From: Leifsonia sp. ALI-44-B | GTDB lineage: Bacteria; Actinomycetota; Actinomycetes; Actinomycetales; Microbacteriaceae | Reading direction: 5' to 3' | Length of the DNA: 64,000 nucleotides | Assembly (NCBI RefSeq): GCF_001984125.1 | Contig: NZ_MTQL01000007.1 | Coordinates: 992,001-1,056,000, forward strand | Part shown: one piece after another, positions 50,395 to 58,682 of the stretch | How the letters are laid out: the number at the start of each line of letters is the position of its first letter | How positions within the stretch are numbered: position 1 is the stretch's first letter | Program-made: the position numbers and the translations under genes | Notes under the pieces: generated by a model | Told to the model about the DNA's origin: nothing | The model's database searches: none | Seen by the model: the letters and a program-made list of their open reading frames with translations, nothing else

Positions 50395-51246
50395 TCAGTC
50401 GGCGAGACAGATCGTCGTCAAGATCACATCGGGGCCCGGGCGGGCGTAGGAGTAGGTATCCAGCCAGTCCGCCTGGGCAACGAATTGGTTGCTCACCTCC
50501 GACGCCGAGTCAGCTTCGGATGCGATGCCTTTCGATTCCCAATAAGCGCGTACGCCGTCGAGATCGTCGGTCGCGGTCGGAAGCCGATCCTCGCCCTCGG
50601 CCAGGAGAGGCGTGCCGTTACCGTCGACCAAGAGACTGGCCGAGAACGAGTAGCTCCAGCTGGTTCCGGGTTGCGAATTCTCGAGCGTGCACTCCTCGGC
50701 CAGAGCCCGCACCGGTAAGCCATTCGGGGAGAACGAATTGTCGGGATCGCCGCCGAGGATCTCGACCGTGCGATCGCCCAGCTCGGTGAGTTCCGTGCGG
50801 GCGCTCCCGTTTGAGAAGTGCGTCTCGGCGGCAGTGGGCGGCTGGGCCTTCGACACCAGCTCTTCGATCGCCTGAGGGATCTGGAAACCGAGCAGGATCA
50901 GGTTCGAGGGCACCGCGAAGACGAGCACGATTATCGATGCGACGAGCGCGATGCGCGAGAACCGCGGGTCGCGTCGCAGGCCCCGCACGGTCACGATGAG
51001 CACGACGATCGGGATGCCGACACCGATCGCAGCCCCGACTAGAAACCAGATGAGCAGCACGACGTCGTCGGAGTCGCCGCCCGCCCCGCTGAAATCGCGA
51101 GCCAGCAACGCCGAGAACTGGATGATCCAGCCGACGAGCAGCCCCACCGGCATGAAGATCGCCGCGATGACGCCGCCGGCCCGACCCGGCGTGAACGCTG
51201 GCTCCGTCTCGGAACGCGAATCTGCGTGCTGTCGTACGTCGCTCAC
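50395..51246 (-). CDS. Membrane protein with an external C-terminal domain, function unknown
   Basis: 283-residue protein with three spans in the first 130 residues (GGVIAAIFMPVGLLVGWIIQF, VVLLIWFLVGAAIGVGIPIVVLIVTV, IALVASIIVLVFAVPSNLILLGF). A mainly beta, acidic domain of about 150 residues follows, containing two Cys (CTLEN and TTICLAD), possibly disulfide-linked outside the cell. It has no known family. The GTG start at 51246. It is convergent with hxlA with only four bases between stops. Confidence 0.72.
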   Translation of the reverse strand: MSDVRQHADSRSETEPAFTPGRAGGVIAAIFMPVGLLVGWIIQFSALLARDFSGAGGDSDDVVLLIWFLVGAAIGVGIPIVVLIVTVRGLRRDPRFSRIALVASIIVLVFAVPSNLILLGFQIPQAIEELVSKAQPPTAAETHFSNGSARTELTELGDRTVEILGGDPDNSFSPNGLPVRALAEECTLENSQPGTSWSYSFSASLLVDGNGTPLLAEGEDRLPTATDDLDGVRAYWESKGIASEADSASEVSNQFVAQADWLDTYSYARPGPDVILTTICLAD

Positions 51247-51425
51247 GGTGCGCCCCTCGCTGTTGACCTGCTCACATCATTCCCGTGCCGATGCCGCCGC
51301 GCGAATCGGCCCCGAGCACGGGGCGCTCGAGCGGCCGCGGCACACGTGCGCGCCGATGCATTCAGATCGGTATGCCCAAAAGCAAGAGGGTTGTCAGGAC
51401 CCAGACCTCGACGTCTACTAGCTGC

Positions 51426-51755
51426 ATGGAAATGATCTACTACGCGAACGACGTCCTGCGCACCGGCACGGACATCTCGCGGGCGGTCCTCGCCTACGCG
51501 GGGGCGCTGGCGCGCCGAAAGTCATCGGCCACGGTCGATATCCCCGTGCGACGCGATGACGGCACGGTGGGTCGGGCCAACCTGCTACTCGGGCCCGCGA
51601 GCCAGCTTGTCGCCGAGGCATACACCGGCGCGGAGGACGAAATCGAGGATGACGAGCTCGTCGACACGCTGAATGCGCGGATCAAGAATCTCGACGGCGG
51701 GAGCGGGCGCCCCTTCGACGAGGACGAGCTCCAGAGCGTCGACGACTACTCCTGA
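51426..51755 (+). CDS. Conserved hypothetical protein
   Basis: 109-residue acidic soluble protein: YYANDVLRTGTDISRAVLAYAGALARRKSSATVDIPVRRDDGTVGRANLLLGPASQLVAEA followed by a C-terminal part rich in Asp and Glu. I associate this pattern with an uncharacterised Microbacteriaceae family. I chose ATG 51426; ATG 51432 and an upstream in-frame ATG at 51372 are alternatives. It lies 91 bases before DUF7882 copy 2 on the same strand. Confidence 0.68.
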   Translation: MEMIYYANDVLRTGTDISRAVLAYAGALARRKSSATVDIPVRRDDGTVGRANLLLGPASQLVAEAYTGAEDEIEDDELVDTLNARIKNLDGGSGRPFDEDELQSVDDYS

Positions 51756-51846
51756 TAAAGGCCCGCCTCGTCAATCCCTGCGCGAACGCATTGCGTTTAT
51801 AGGACGACGCGAGGATTGTTGAACCCACAACTAACGGAAAGACGCC

Positions 51847-52146
51847 ATGGGAAAACTCACTTATGACGCTTCGCTCGTGATCGATTTCGATGATCGGACT
51901 CTGGCTCACCTGCAGATCGTCATCACCGCAAAGCTCCGCCGCCGCGAATCATTCATCTTCAGCTGGCGCGACGACGCCGACGTCGGAGATGGTCGCACCA
52001 CCGTCTGGCTCGACCCGACGATCTCTCTGGTCTACAAGTTCCTCGGCGGGCGTCCGCCGCAAATCAACAAGGCCTGGATCGAAGCACTGACCGCCACAGC
52101 GAACTCTCCCGGCGGCCTCCACCTTGTCAAAGAACCCCTGGTCTAA
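51847..52146 (+). CDS. DUF7882-family small protein, copy 2
   Basis: 99-residue protein paralogous to the 35602-36060 gene: MGKLTYDASLVIDFDDRTLAHLQIVITAKLRRRESFIFSW, then GRTTVWLDPTISLVYKFLGGRPPQINKAWIEALTATANSPGGL. It lacks the basic tail of copy 1. A good site (GGAAAGACGCC) precedes ATG 51847. It is in an operon with the 105-aa gene 12 bases downstream. Function unknown; no ligase motif supports the label DNA ligase that relatives often carry. Confidence 0.8.
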   Translation: MGKLTYDASLVIDFDDRTLAHLQIVITAKLRRRESFIFSWRDDADVGDGRTTVWLDPTISLVYKFLGGRPPQINKAWIEALTATANSPGGLHLVKEPLV

Positions 52147-52158
52147 GGAACTCATTAC

Positions 52159-52476
52159 ATGCGACGTGTCGACATCACCTATGGCGGGACCATGTACTCG
52201 CTGCCGCGCACCACGGTGGACGAGGTGAAACGCACGATCGAGGAAGCGATCTCCGCCCCCGGTCCTCAGTGGATGACCGTGAACTTCGGTGAAGGCAAAC
52301 CGCAGCCCGTCGAGATCCTCATCAGCTCAGACGTGCCGATTGCGCTCGCGCAGATCTCGACCGAGGACGACGAGCGTCCGGATGTCAACAGCGACGAGTT
52401 CGGATCGCTCGCGCACACGCGGGCGAGCGCAACAGACCCCGACACCGGTCACGGCGACTTCGAGCACGAGCACTAG
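52159..52476 (+). CDS. Small acidic hypothetical protein
   Basis: 105-residue soluble protein: MRRVDITYGGTMYSLPRTTVDEVKRTIEEAI, then a beta-rich middle (WMTVNFGEGKPQPVEILISSDVPIALAQI) and a very acidic C-terminus ending in EHEH. It follows DUF7882 copy 2 after 12 bases, so probably belongs to the same operon. Its stop shares the four bases CTAG (52473-52476) with the stop of the convergent membrane-protein gene. Confidence 0.72.
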   Translation: MRRVDITYGGTMYSLPRTTVDEVKRTIEEAISAPGPQWMTVNFGEGKPQPVEILISSDVPIALAQISTEDDERPDVNSDEFGSLAHTRASATDPDTGHGDFEHEH

Positions 52477-54326
52477 CCGTCTGACTTCTGGGCGAAACCG
52501 CGCTGTTCCCTCTGCGCGGCGCCTGATTCGGCGACGTGCCGGGTGAGGACCTTCTCGCCCGCGGTGCCCTCGTAGTCGAGGATCGTGTAGGTGCCGCACG
52601 AGATGTTGGCGCGCGGCGCACCCAGCGTGTCGACGAGTTCTTCGCCCCACGCCGAACGGTCGTCGAGGACGAGATAGGACACTCGGCCGCCGTCGTAGTC
52701 GGCCAGGTTCACCATCCAGGGCCGGGCGTTCAGGTATTCGTCGATCTGCAGCAGATGCACGTTCGGTGCGCCATACGTTTTCAACCCGCGGATGGCCCAG
52801 AACTGGCCGGCCCCTGTGAGCGTGCGCCCGGCCAGCCATCCCTCGAGGCAGGCCGCGCCGGGCAGGTGCGCGCGCGACACCGACGCGGCGACCGCGGACC
52901 CGGTGCCGACGATACCGCCGAGCAGGAGGACCACGAGCAGCAGGCCGAGGGCGGCGGGGCGCTGCTTCGTCGTCGTCGCGACATGGTCGTGTGCCGAGAC
53001 GGTCTCCGCGGCGCGGGCGCGTCGTGCGGTGGTGTTGGCGGGTCGCGCGAACAGGCCCGGGCGGCGTCGAGCGGTCTGCCGCCGGTGGCGCAGCGAGTCG
53101 AGGCCCAGCCCGGTAAGCGCGGGCACGACGAGCAGCGGCGCGAAAGCCAGCGGTTGCAGGTAGCGCGTGGCATTCGTGCCGACGAGAACGGAGCCGATGG
53201 CGACCGCCAGGACCGTGACGGCGGCGAGCAGAAAGAGGAGTTGGCGGCGCAACGGGAGCTGCGGCATCCGGAGCGCTGCCATGCCGGCCACGAGCGTCAC
53301 GCTGCCGAGGGCGGACAGGAGAACGAGCTCGATGACGCCCGTCGGTCGCGAGAACATGTCGGCGATCGCCGCGCCGTAGAACCGCAGGGGCGTGAGGATG
53401 TCTCCGATGTGCAGATAGTTGGCCGGGTCCATCGAGAGGTAGGGAGCGAGCGGTTTGCGCAGGAGCACGCCGCCGAAGCATCCGGCGATGAGGATGATCG
53501 CGGGCACGAGCGCCGTGCGCCAGGGGATGCGGCCGAGACCCGCCAGGCCGAGCAGCGTGACCACGGCGGGCGCGGCCGTCCAGACGCCGTAGAGCGGGTT
53601 CGACGTGACGCTCACGACAGTGAGGATGCCGAGCGCCACCAGCAGCGCCACCCGATGGCCCGACGCGGCCGAGGCCGAGGAGGCATTCGGCGGTGCGGGG
53701 CGCGCGGGTCCATCGGACGCATCCGGCGCTACGGACGGGGCGGTCTCGGTCGGCGCGTCACGGGCGACCAGCCGCGCGAGCAACCAGGCGGCCGCCAACA
53801 GGGCGAGCACGGTGGGGTAGTAGTACGTCGTCGTCGCGAGGAGCGAGAAGAGCTCGAAGGAGTCGGCGTTGGTGGTCGATTCGAGCAGGGTCGCGGCGAG
53901 CGGGACGGCGAACGTGACGAGACTCACCGCCACGACGAACCGCCGGCCGCGCCCGGGAAGGCTCAGCCCGGCGATCAGCCGGATCAACGCGTAGAGCGCG
54001 ACGAAGTTGAGAATCGCGTTCACGGTGAGCGCGTCGAACGGGTTCGCGGTGAGGAATGCGAGCACCAGATAGACGGGGATCTCGATCAGGAAGACGGTCG
54101 TCGACATTGCCCATTCGAAGGGCTGCCCCGCCTGCAGCGAGCGTTCGAAGAGCGGCAGAATGACGGAGTCGCCGTCGAAGAAGAGCAGCCAGGAGCGCTG
54201 CGTCGACAGCAGATGCAACACCGCGAGCAGCGTGAGGAGCAGGGCTGCGAGGACGCCGAGCAGATCGATCGCCCACGGGGACCGCGCTGTGCGCTGCGCC
54301 CCCCGATCATCCCCGCCGTGTGTCAC
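52473..54326 (-). CDS. Large multi-span membrane protein (GT-C glycosyltransferase-like)
   Basis: 617-residue protein with about ten to eleven spans and a soluble C-terminal domain of about 150 residues that contains two Cys (ACLEG and ISCGTY). SWLLFFDGDSVILPLFERSLQAGQPFEW after the first span has acidic residues in the first external loop as in GT-C enzymes (PMT and similar), so a lipid-linked-sugar glycosyltransferase is plausible but unproven. GTG 54326 lies exactly six bases after TAGTGT on the minus strand; an upstream GTG at 54332 is less likely. The stop is shared with the opposite-strand gene. Confidence 0.72.
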   Translation of the reverse strand: MTHGGDDRGAQRTARSPWAIDLLGVLAALLLTLLAVLHLLSTQRSWLLFFDGDSVILPLFERSLQAGQPFEWAMSTTVFLIEIPVYLVLAFLTANPFDALTVNAILNFVALYALIRLIAGLSLPGRGRRFVVAVSLVTFAVPLAATLLESTTNADSFELFSLLATTTYYYPTVLALLAAAWLLARLVARDAPTETAPSVAPDASDGPARPAPPNASSASAASGHRVALLVALGILTVVSVTSNPLYGVWTAAPAVVTLLGLAGLGRIPWRTALVPAIILIAGCFGGVLLRKPLAPYLSMDPANYLHIGDILTPLRFYGAAIADMFSRPTGVIELVLLSALGSVTLVAGMAALRMPQLPLRRQLLFLLAAVTVLAVAIGSVLVGTNATRYLQPLAFAPLLVVPALTGLGLDSLRHRRQTARRRPGLFARPANTTARRARAAETVSAHDHVATTTKQRPAALGLLLVVLLLGGIVGTGSAVAASVSRAHLPGAACLEGWLAGRTLTGAGQFWAIRGLKTYGAPNVHLLQIDEYLNARPWMVNLADYDGGRVSYLVLDDRSAWGEELVDTLGAPRANISCGTYTILDYEGTAGEKVLTRHVAESGAAQREQRGFAQKSDG

Positions 54327-54382
54327 GGTCACACACTAGGGGGCCGGGGTCTCGCGAAGCTGCGAAGTTGCGGCGCGAACGC

Positions 54383-55300
54383 CTAGACGGCTGCGGCACC
54401 CGTCGTGACGAACAACCGGTTGTTCCACGGGTCGTCGAAGCTCACGGTGCGCCCGTCGTCCTGGCGTTCGACGCGGTAGTGCGCCAGGCGCTCGCCGAGG
54501 GCCCCGAGCGCGTCGCCGTCTGGCACGACGATGTCGACGCGACCGAGGCCGAGTGCAGGCATGCGCGGCCCGGCGCCGCGCGAATTCCACACGTTCATGG
54601 CCATGTGGTGGTGGTAGCCGCCCGCCGAGACGAAGACGGCCGTGTTGCCGACGGCGGCCGTCTGGTCGAAGCCGAGCGTGTCGACGTAGAAGCTGCGGGC
54701 GGTGGCGACATCCCCCACCGAGAGGTGGATGTGGCCGACGCGGGCGCCGCCGAAGATCGTCTCGTCGCCCGGCGCGTCGGCGGCCTCGTCGGTGAGGTGG
54801 TCGGCGAGGTACTGGTTGGGGTCGAGGAAGATCGTGTCCATTTCGACCTGGCCGTGCACCCAGCTCCAGTCGCTGCGGTCGCGGTCCCAATAGAGTTCGA
54901 CGCCGTTGCCCTCGGGGTCGGTGAAGTAGAAGGCCTGGCTGACCAGGTGGTCGGCGCTGCCCGTGAAGGTTCCGGGCGCGTGGCGGGCCACCGAGTAGAG
55001 GGATGCCGCGAGGGCGGCCTGCGTGTCGAACAGGATGGCGGTGTGGAACAGTCCGGCCGAGCCGCTCGGCGCGTGCGCCAGGGCGGGGGAGTGCTCGAGG
55101 ATCACGACGGGCGTGGTGCCGCGGCCGAGCGTGACGGTGTGCCGGTCGGCGCTCAGCACGCGCAACGTGACGGCATCTCGGTAGTAGGCGGTCATGCCAT
55201 CCAGGTCGGCCACGAGCAGCGTCACGGGGCCCATCGCGGTATCGGCGGCGAGCTTGTCGCCGGGCACGGGCACGGTCGCCTCAAACGTATTCATATTCAT
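54383..55300 (-). CDS. VOC-family dioxygenase/glyoxalase (catechol-2,3-dioxygenase-like)
   Basis: 305-residue protein with two vicinal-oxygen-chelate halves. The N half has GPVTLLVADLDGMTAYYRDAV and LFHTAILF; the C half has GHIHLSVGDVATARSFYVDTLGFD, SAGGYHHHMAMNVWNSRG and FDDPWNNRLFV. Metal ligands of the type His-His-Glu appear available (H in HTAILF, H in GHIHL, E in GVELYW). This is the CatE/YfiE-like pattern. The start at MNMNTFEAT (55300) has no clear binding site. It lies 32 bases after the permease stop, probably in one transcript. The substrate is unknown. Confidence 0.82.
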   Translation of the reverse strand: MNMNTFEATVPVPGDKLAADTAMGPVTLLVADLDGMTAYYRDAVTLRVLSADRHTVTLGRGTTPVVILEHSPALAHAPSGSAGLFHTAILFDTQAALAASLYSVARHAPGTFTGSADHLVSQAFYFTDPEGNGVELYWDRDRSDWSWVHGQVEMDTIFLDPNQYLADHLTDEAADAPGDETIFGGARVGHIHLSVGDVATARSFYVDTLGFDQTAAVGNTAVFVSAGGYHHHMAMNVWNSRGAGPRMPALGLGRVDIVVPDGDALGALGERLAHYRVERQDDGRTVSFDDPWNNRLFVTTGAAAV

Positions 55301-55332
55301 GAAAACGGATGCTGCGCCCGCGGCATTCCCGA

Positions 55333-56850
55333 TCAGGCCCGCGGCTCGGACGACCCGTCCCGCAACGCGCCCGACGCGGCCTTCTCGGCCAGGCCGACGC
55401 GCGAGTGACGGCGGCTGTAGGCGAAGTAGATGATGAGGCCGAGTGCCAGCCACGCCGCGAACCGCACCCACGTGAGCGTGGTGAGCCCCAGCATGAGCCA
55501 CAGGCACAGCGCCGCCGACAGGATCGGCAGGTAGGGCGACAGGGGCACCTTGAAGGCGCGCGGCAGGTCGGGCTGTTTCTTGCGCAACACGACGACGCCG
55601 ATGCTGACGAGCACGAACGCCGACAGGGTGCCGATGTTGATCATCTCTTCGAGCACGCCCACATCGGTGAACCCCGCGATGACGGCCACGAGGGCGCCGA
55701 CGATGATCTGCGTGCGGATGGGCGTCTTGCTCTTCGACGACGTCTTGCTCAGCCATCCGGGCAGGAGGCCGTCGCGGCTCATGGCGAAGATCACGCGCGC
55801 GAGGCCGAGCAGCAGCACCATGATGACGGTCGTGAGGCCCACGAGGATGCCGACCGAGATGATGCCGGCGGCCCAGTCGGCGCCGACGGCCGTGAAAGCC
55901 GTGCTGAGCGAGGGATCGTCGGCTTCGGCGAGGGTCGTGTAGGGCACCATACCCGTGAGCACGAGCGTGACGCCGATGTAGAGCACGGTGACGATCGCGA
56001 GACCCGCGAAGATTCCGCGCGGCAGGTTCTTCTGCGGGTTGCGCACCTCTTCGGCGCTCGTGGCCACAACGTCGAAGCCGATGAAGGCGAAGAAGACGAG
56101 GGATGCTCCGGCGATGAGTCCGAAGAAACCGTATTGTGCGGGCTGCGCACCCGTCGCGAAGGCGAAGAGCGATTGCGTCCAGACATCCGCTGCGCCGCCC
56201 TCGGTGGGAACAGCCGGCGGGATGAACGGCGAGTAGTTCTCGGGCCGGATGAAGAACGCGCCCACGACGATGACGAACAGCACGATGGCGATCTTGATGA
56301 TCGTGAACACCGAGCTGACGCGCGACGACAGCTGCGTGCCGATGGCCAGCAGGGTGGTGAAGATGGCGACGATGATGAAAGCGCCCCAGCTGATCTGCAC
56401 GCCGAAGACGTCGAGCGTCTTGGGTACGTCCCAACCCAGGATCGCGAAGACGTCGGCCAGGTAGATGCCCCAGTACTTGGCGATCACGGCCGCCGCGGTG
56501 AGCATCTCGAGGATCAGGTCCCAGCCGATGATCCACGCGAGCAACTCGCCGAGTGTTGCGTAGGTGAAGGTGTAGGCCGAACCGGCGACGGGCACGGCCG
56601 AGGCGAACTCGGCGTAACACATGATCGCGAGCGCACACGTGATGGCCGCGAAGACGAACGCGATGGTGACCGACGGGCCCGCATAGTTGGCCGCGGCCTT
56701 GGCGCCGACCGAGAAGATTCCCGCACCCACGGCGACCGCGACGCCCATGAGCGCGAGGTCGACGGGTCCGAGCGAGCGCTTCAGGCTCTGGCCCTCGAGC
56801 TTGCTGTCGGCCAAGGATTCTTCGACACTCTTCGTGCGCCAGATGCTCAT
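55333..56850 (-). CDS. APC-family amino-acid permease (cationic amino-acid transporter type)
   Basis: 505-residue twelve-to-fourteen-span transporter. GPVDLALMGVAVAVGAGIFSVGAKAAANYAGPSVTIAFVFAAI contains the APC GxG(I/V)F signature, and AEFASAVPVAGSAYTFTYATLGE, FFAFIGFDVVATSAEEVRNPQKNLPRGI and AMSRDGLLPGWL are family motifs. It resembles the CAT/YfnA permeases. ATG 56850 has GGGAG upstream. It precedes the VOC gene on the same strand. Confidence 0.92.
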   Translation of the reverse strand: MSIWRTKSVEESLADSKLEGQSLKRSLGPVDLALMGVAVAVGAGIFSVGAKAAANYAGPSVTIAFVFAAITCALAIMCYAEFASAVPVAGSAYTFTYATLGELLAWIIGWDLILEMLTAAAVIAKYWGIYLADVFAILGWDVPKTLDVFGVQISWGAFIIVAIFTTLLAIGTQLSSRVSSVFTIIKIAIVLFVIVVGAFFIRPENYSPFIPPAVPTEGGAADVWTQSLFAFATGAQPAQYGFFGLIAGASLVFFAFIGFDVVATSAEEVRNPQKNLPRGIFAGLAIVTVLYIGVTLVLTGMVPYTTLAEADDPSLSTAFTAVGADWAAGIISVGILVGLTTVIMVLLLGLARVIFAMSRDGLLPGWLSKTSSKSKTPIRTQIIVGALVAVIAGFTDVGVLEEMINIGTLSAFVLVSIGVVVLRKKQPDLPRAFKVPLSPYLPILSAALCLWLMLGLTTLTWVRFAAWLALGLIIYFAYSRRHSRVGLAEKAASGALRDGSSEPRA

Positions 56851-56935
56851 GGTGGATCTCCCGATGGTGCGTCCGCCCGTGCGGCGGGGACTATCGAGGA
56901 TGGCAGATGCCTCAGGTTCCTGGCAATCCGGAGCC

Positions 56936-57619
56936 CTACTCCTCCCGCAGTTCGAGCAGGGGCGGTTCCGTGTCGACCGCCATCCGCTCGGCGAGCACGC
57001 GCGCGTTGCGGAAGGCGAACAGCGCGGCCTCGGTGCGATTGGACACGTCGAGCTTGCGGAAGATTCCGAGCACGTGCGTGCTCACGGTGGCCGACGACAC
57101 GAAGAGCAGACGCGAGATGGCGGCGTTCGACAGGCCGCGAGCCACGAGCTGGAGCACCTCGATCTCGCGCCCCGTGAGCTCGTTGATGCGCGCCAGGTCG
57201 GGTTCTCTGACCAACTCGACGATGCCGGAGCGGTATCGCTCGAGCACGGCGGGTGACACGAAGAACTGTCGGCGATGGGCCGACTGCACGGCGGAGGCGA
57301 AGATCCACAACGATTCGCCGTCGAGGATGACCGCGTTGATCCCCTGTTCCAGAGCTTGCGCGGCCTCGTCGGTCGAGCCGCAGATGCCGATCACCGATCG
57401 TGCGGCCTGCGCATCGGACCGGAACTGGTCGAAGACCTCGGCCGCGAGCGGATAACGGCACACCCAGACATCCGGGTTCGCGCTCCGCTCGACGAAACGC
57501 ACCTCGTCGATCGAATGCGCCTGCGCGACCACGTTGAAATGGAAGCGCAGCGGGTCGACGACGTCGAGCCATTCGTGTAAAACGTCGATCTCGTCAGCGA
57601 CGACGCAGAGTCGTACCAT
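56936..57619 (-). CDS. LuxR/NarL-family regulator with a degenerate receiver domain
   Basis: 227-residue regulator. The N-terminal domain is receiver-like, but the phosphoacceptor strand, usually PDVVLMDxxMP, reads PDVWVCRYPL, with no Asp at the active position (Cys54/Arg55). The C-terminal residues 150-205 are a good LuxR helix-turn-helix (LTGREIEVLQLVARGLSNAAISRLLFVSSATVSTHVLGIFRKLDVSNRTEAALFA). ATG 57619. No histidine kinase is adjacent, so it probably acts without phosphorylation. It borders the peptide locus to its right; whether it controls that locus is unknown. Confidence 0.83.
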   Translation of the reverse strand: MVRLCVVADEIDVLHEWLDVVDPLRFHFNVVAQAHSIDEVRFVERSANPDVWVCRYPLAAEVFDQFRSDAQAARSVIGICGSTDEAAQALEQGINAVILDGESLWIFASAVQSAHRRQFFVSPAVLERYRSGIVELVREPDLARINELTGREIEVLQLVARGLSNAAISRLLFVSSATVSTHVLGIFRKLDVSNRTEAALFAFRNARVLAERMAVDTEPPLLELREE

Positions 57620-57769
57620 TCACGTCCACCCCCAGAAAAAACTGTCCCTAGGACGAATGAAAGCGCAGGTCCGAGCATTATTCGGGGTTTCAGGCGGAAT
57701 CCGGGGTGGATTCTGCGGGGACCCTAAGGCAACAGGTGTTGATTTAGAGCCCCGTGTGCCTTATATGGG

Positions 57770-57797
57770 GGGTGGGGCCGGCGACCCGACCCCACCC
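57770..57797 (-). terminator. Terminator hairpin after precursor-like peptide 2
   Basis: GGGTGGGG (57770-57777) pairs with CCCCACCC (57790-57797), eight bases beyond the stop of the minus-strand peptide gene. The transcript continues into an AU-rich stretch (CCATATAAGG). Confidence 0.7.
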
Positions 57798-57804
57798 GGG
57801 CGAC

Positions 57805-58071
57805 TCAGCCGCGCGTCAAGCGCTCGGCGCGCAGCGCGAGCAGTTCCGAGCCGCTCTTGCCCACCAACTCGTCGATGCCGCCCTCGGTCGGGGACTCGTC
57901 CCCCACGAAGTCGGTCACGACGTTGCCGGCCATGAAGGCCGCGAACGTGAGGGCGCCGTATCCCAGAGCGGGGGTGGCGAGCACGGGAGCGGCGTCGCTC
58001 GGCACCTCGAGGGGTCGGAGTGGATCGGACCCTGAGAAGGCTTCGTGAGCGTGTTTCTCGATCGGATTCAT
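57805..58071 (-). CDS. Precursor-like peptide 2 of the candidate peptide locus
   Basis: 88-residue protein: a polar leader, the motif DPLRPLEV, APVLATPA, then a hydrophobic core (about residues 28-55, ALGYGALTFAAFMAGNVVTDFVG) and a polar tail ending LTRG. It is paralogous to the 86-aa protein at 60503-60763, sharing LRPLE and PVLATPA followed by a hydrophobic core. No Cys, no signal peptide and no known family. ATG 58071 has AAAGGAC upstream. It is the last gene of the operon, 32 bases after the WxFFxPDP gene. The role as a modified and exported peptide is inferred from size, duplication and context. Confidence 0.7.
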   Translation of the reverse strand: MNPIEKHAHEAFSGSDPLRPLEVPSDAAPVLATPALGYGALTFAAFMAGNVVTDFVGDESPTEGGIDELVGKSGSELLALRAERLTRG

Positions 58072-58103
58072 TTCTTCGTTGTCCTTTCAGTCGTGCGGGA
58101 AGA

Positions 58104-58682
58104 TCATCCGGCCGGTTGACGGGATGACAGCGAGGGGCGTGCATCGCGGGGATGACACTCCGAGAGAAAGACCGTTTCGGGTGGCTCGTCGTCGTATCCG
58201 CCCGAGATGACGACCATGAACTGCACACCGGCCGACTCGTCGTCGAGCGGCGCCGACGAGGCCAGGGTGACGAGGGTGAGATAGGGGATCGACAGTTGCA
58301 CGGCCCGCCGGATCTCGTCGGTGTCGACCCCGAGTCGGCGGCGGGTCTCGATGAATCGCAACAGCTCGGCGCACACATCGAACGTGGCCTTGTCGATGCG
58401 TTGCCGCGGGTGCCAGAACGCATGCCGCACGCGGCGCTCGCCCACGTCGGTGATCTCGTGCCACCCGGCGGACGACCCGTCCGCTCGCACCCCGCGCACG
58501 AGGACGTGGTGGTCGTAGACACCGGGGTCGGGGGCGAAGAAGCGCCAATCCGGAATGATCAGGTGCAGGCCATCCCACCATGTCTTGGCGCCCTCGCGGC
58601 GATACAGTTTCTGACCCGCGACGGTCAGCCCGAACCAGGCGACGAAGACGCCCGCGAGAATCGGATGCCGCGGGGCCGTCAT
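58104..58682 (-). CDS. SdpA/DUF5819-like small protein
   Basis: 192-residue protein with one N-terminal hydrophobic segment (ILAGVFVAWFGLTVAG), then HLIIPDWRFFAPDPGVYDHHVLVRGV and a mixed domain (RRVRHAFWHPRQRIDKATFDVCAELLRFIETRR). The WxFFxPDP motif after a membrane segment is what I associate with SdpA-type maturation proteins and with DUF5819. It is coupled by ATGA (58679-58682) to the upstream hydrolase-fold gene and followed by precursor-like peptide 2. The SdpA relation is inference from motif and neighbours, not a demonstrated homology. Confidence 0.65.
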   Translation of the reverse strand: MTAPRHPILAGVFVAWFGLTVAGQKLYRREGAKTWWDGLHLIIPDWRFFAPDPGVYDHHVLVRGVRADGSSAGWHEITDVGERRVRHAFWHPRQRIDKATFDVCAELLRFIETRRRLGVDTDEIRRAVQLSIPYLTLVTLASSAPLDDESAGVQFMVVISGGYDDEPPETVFLSECHPRDARPSLSSRQPAG

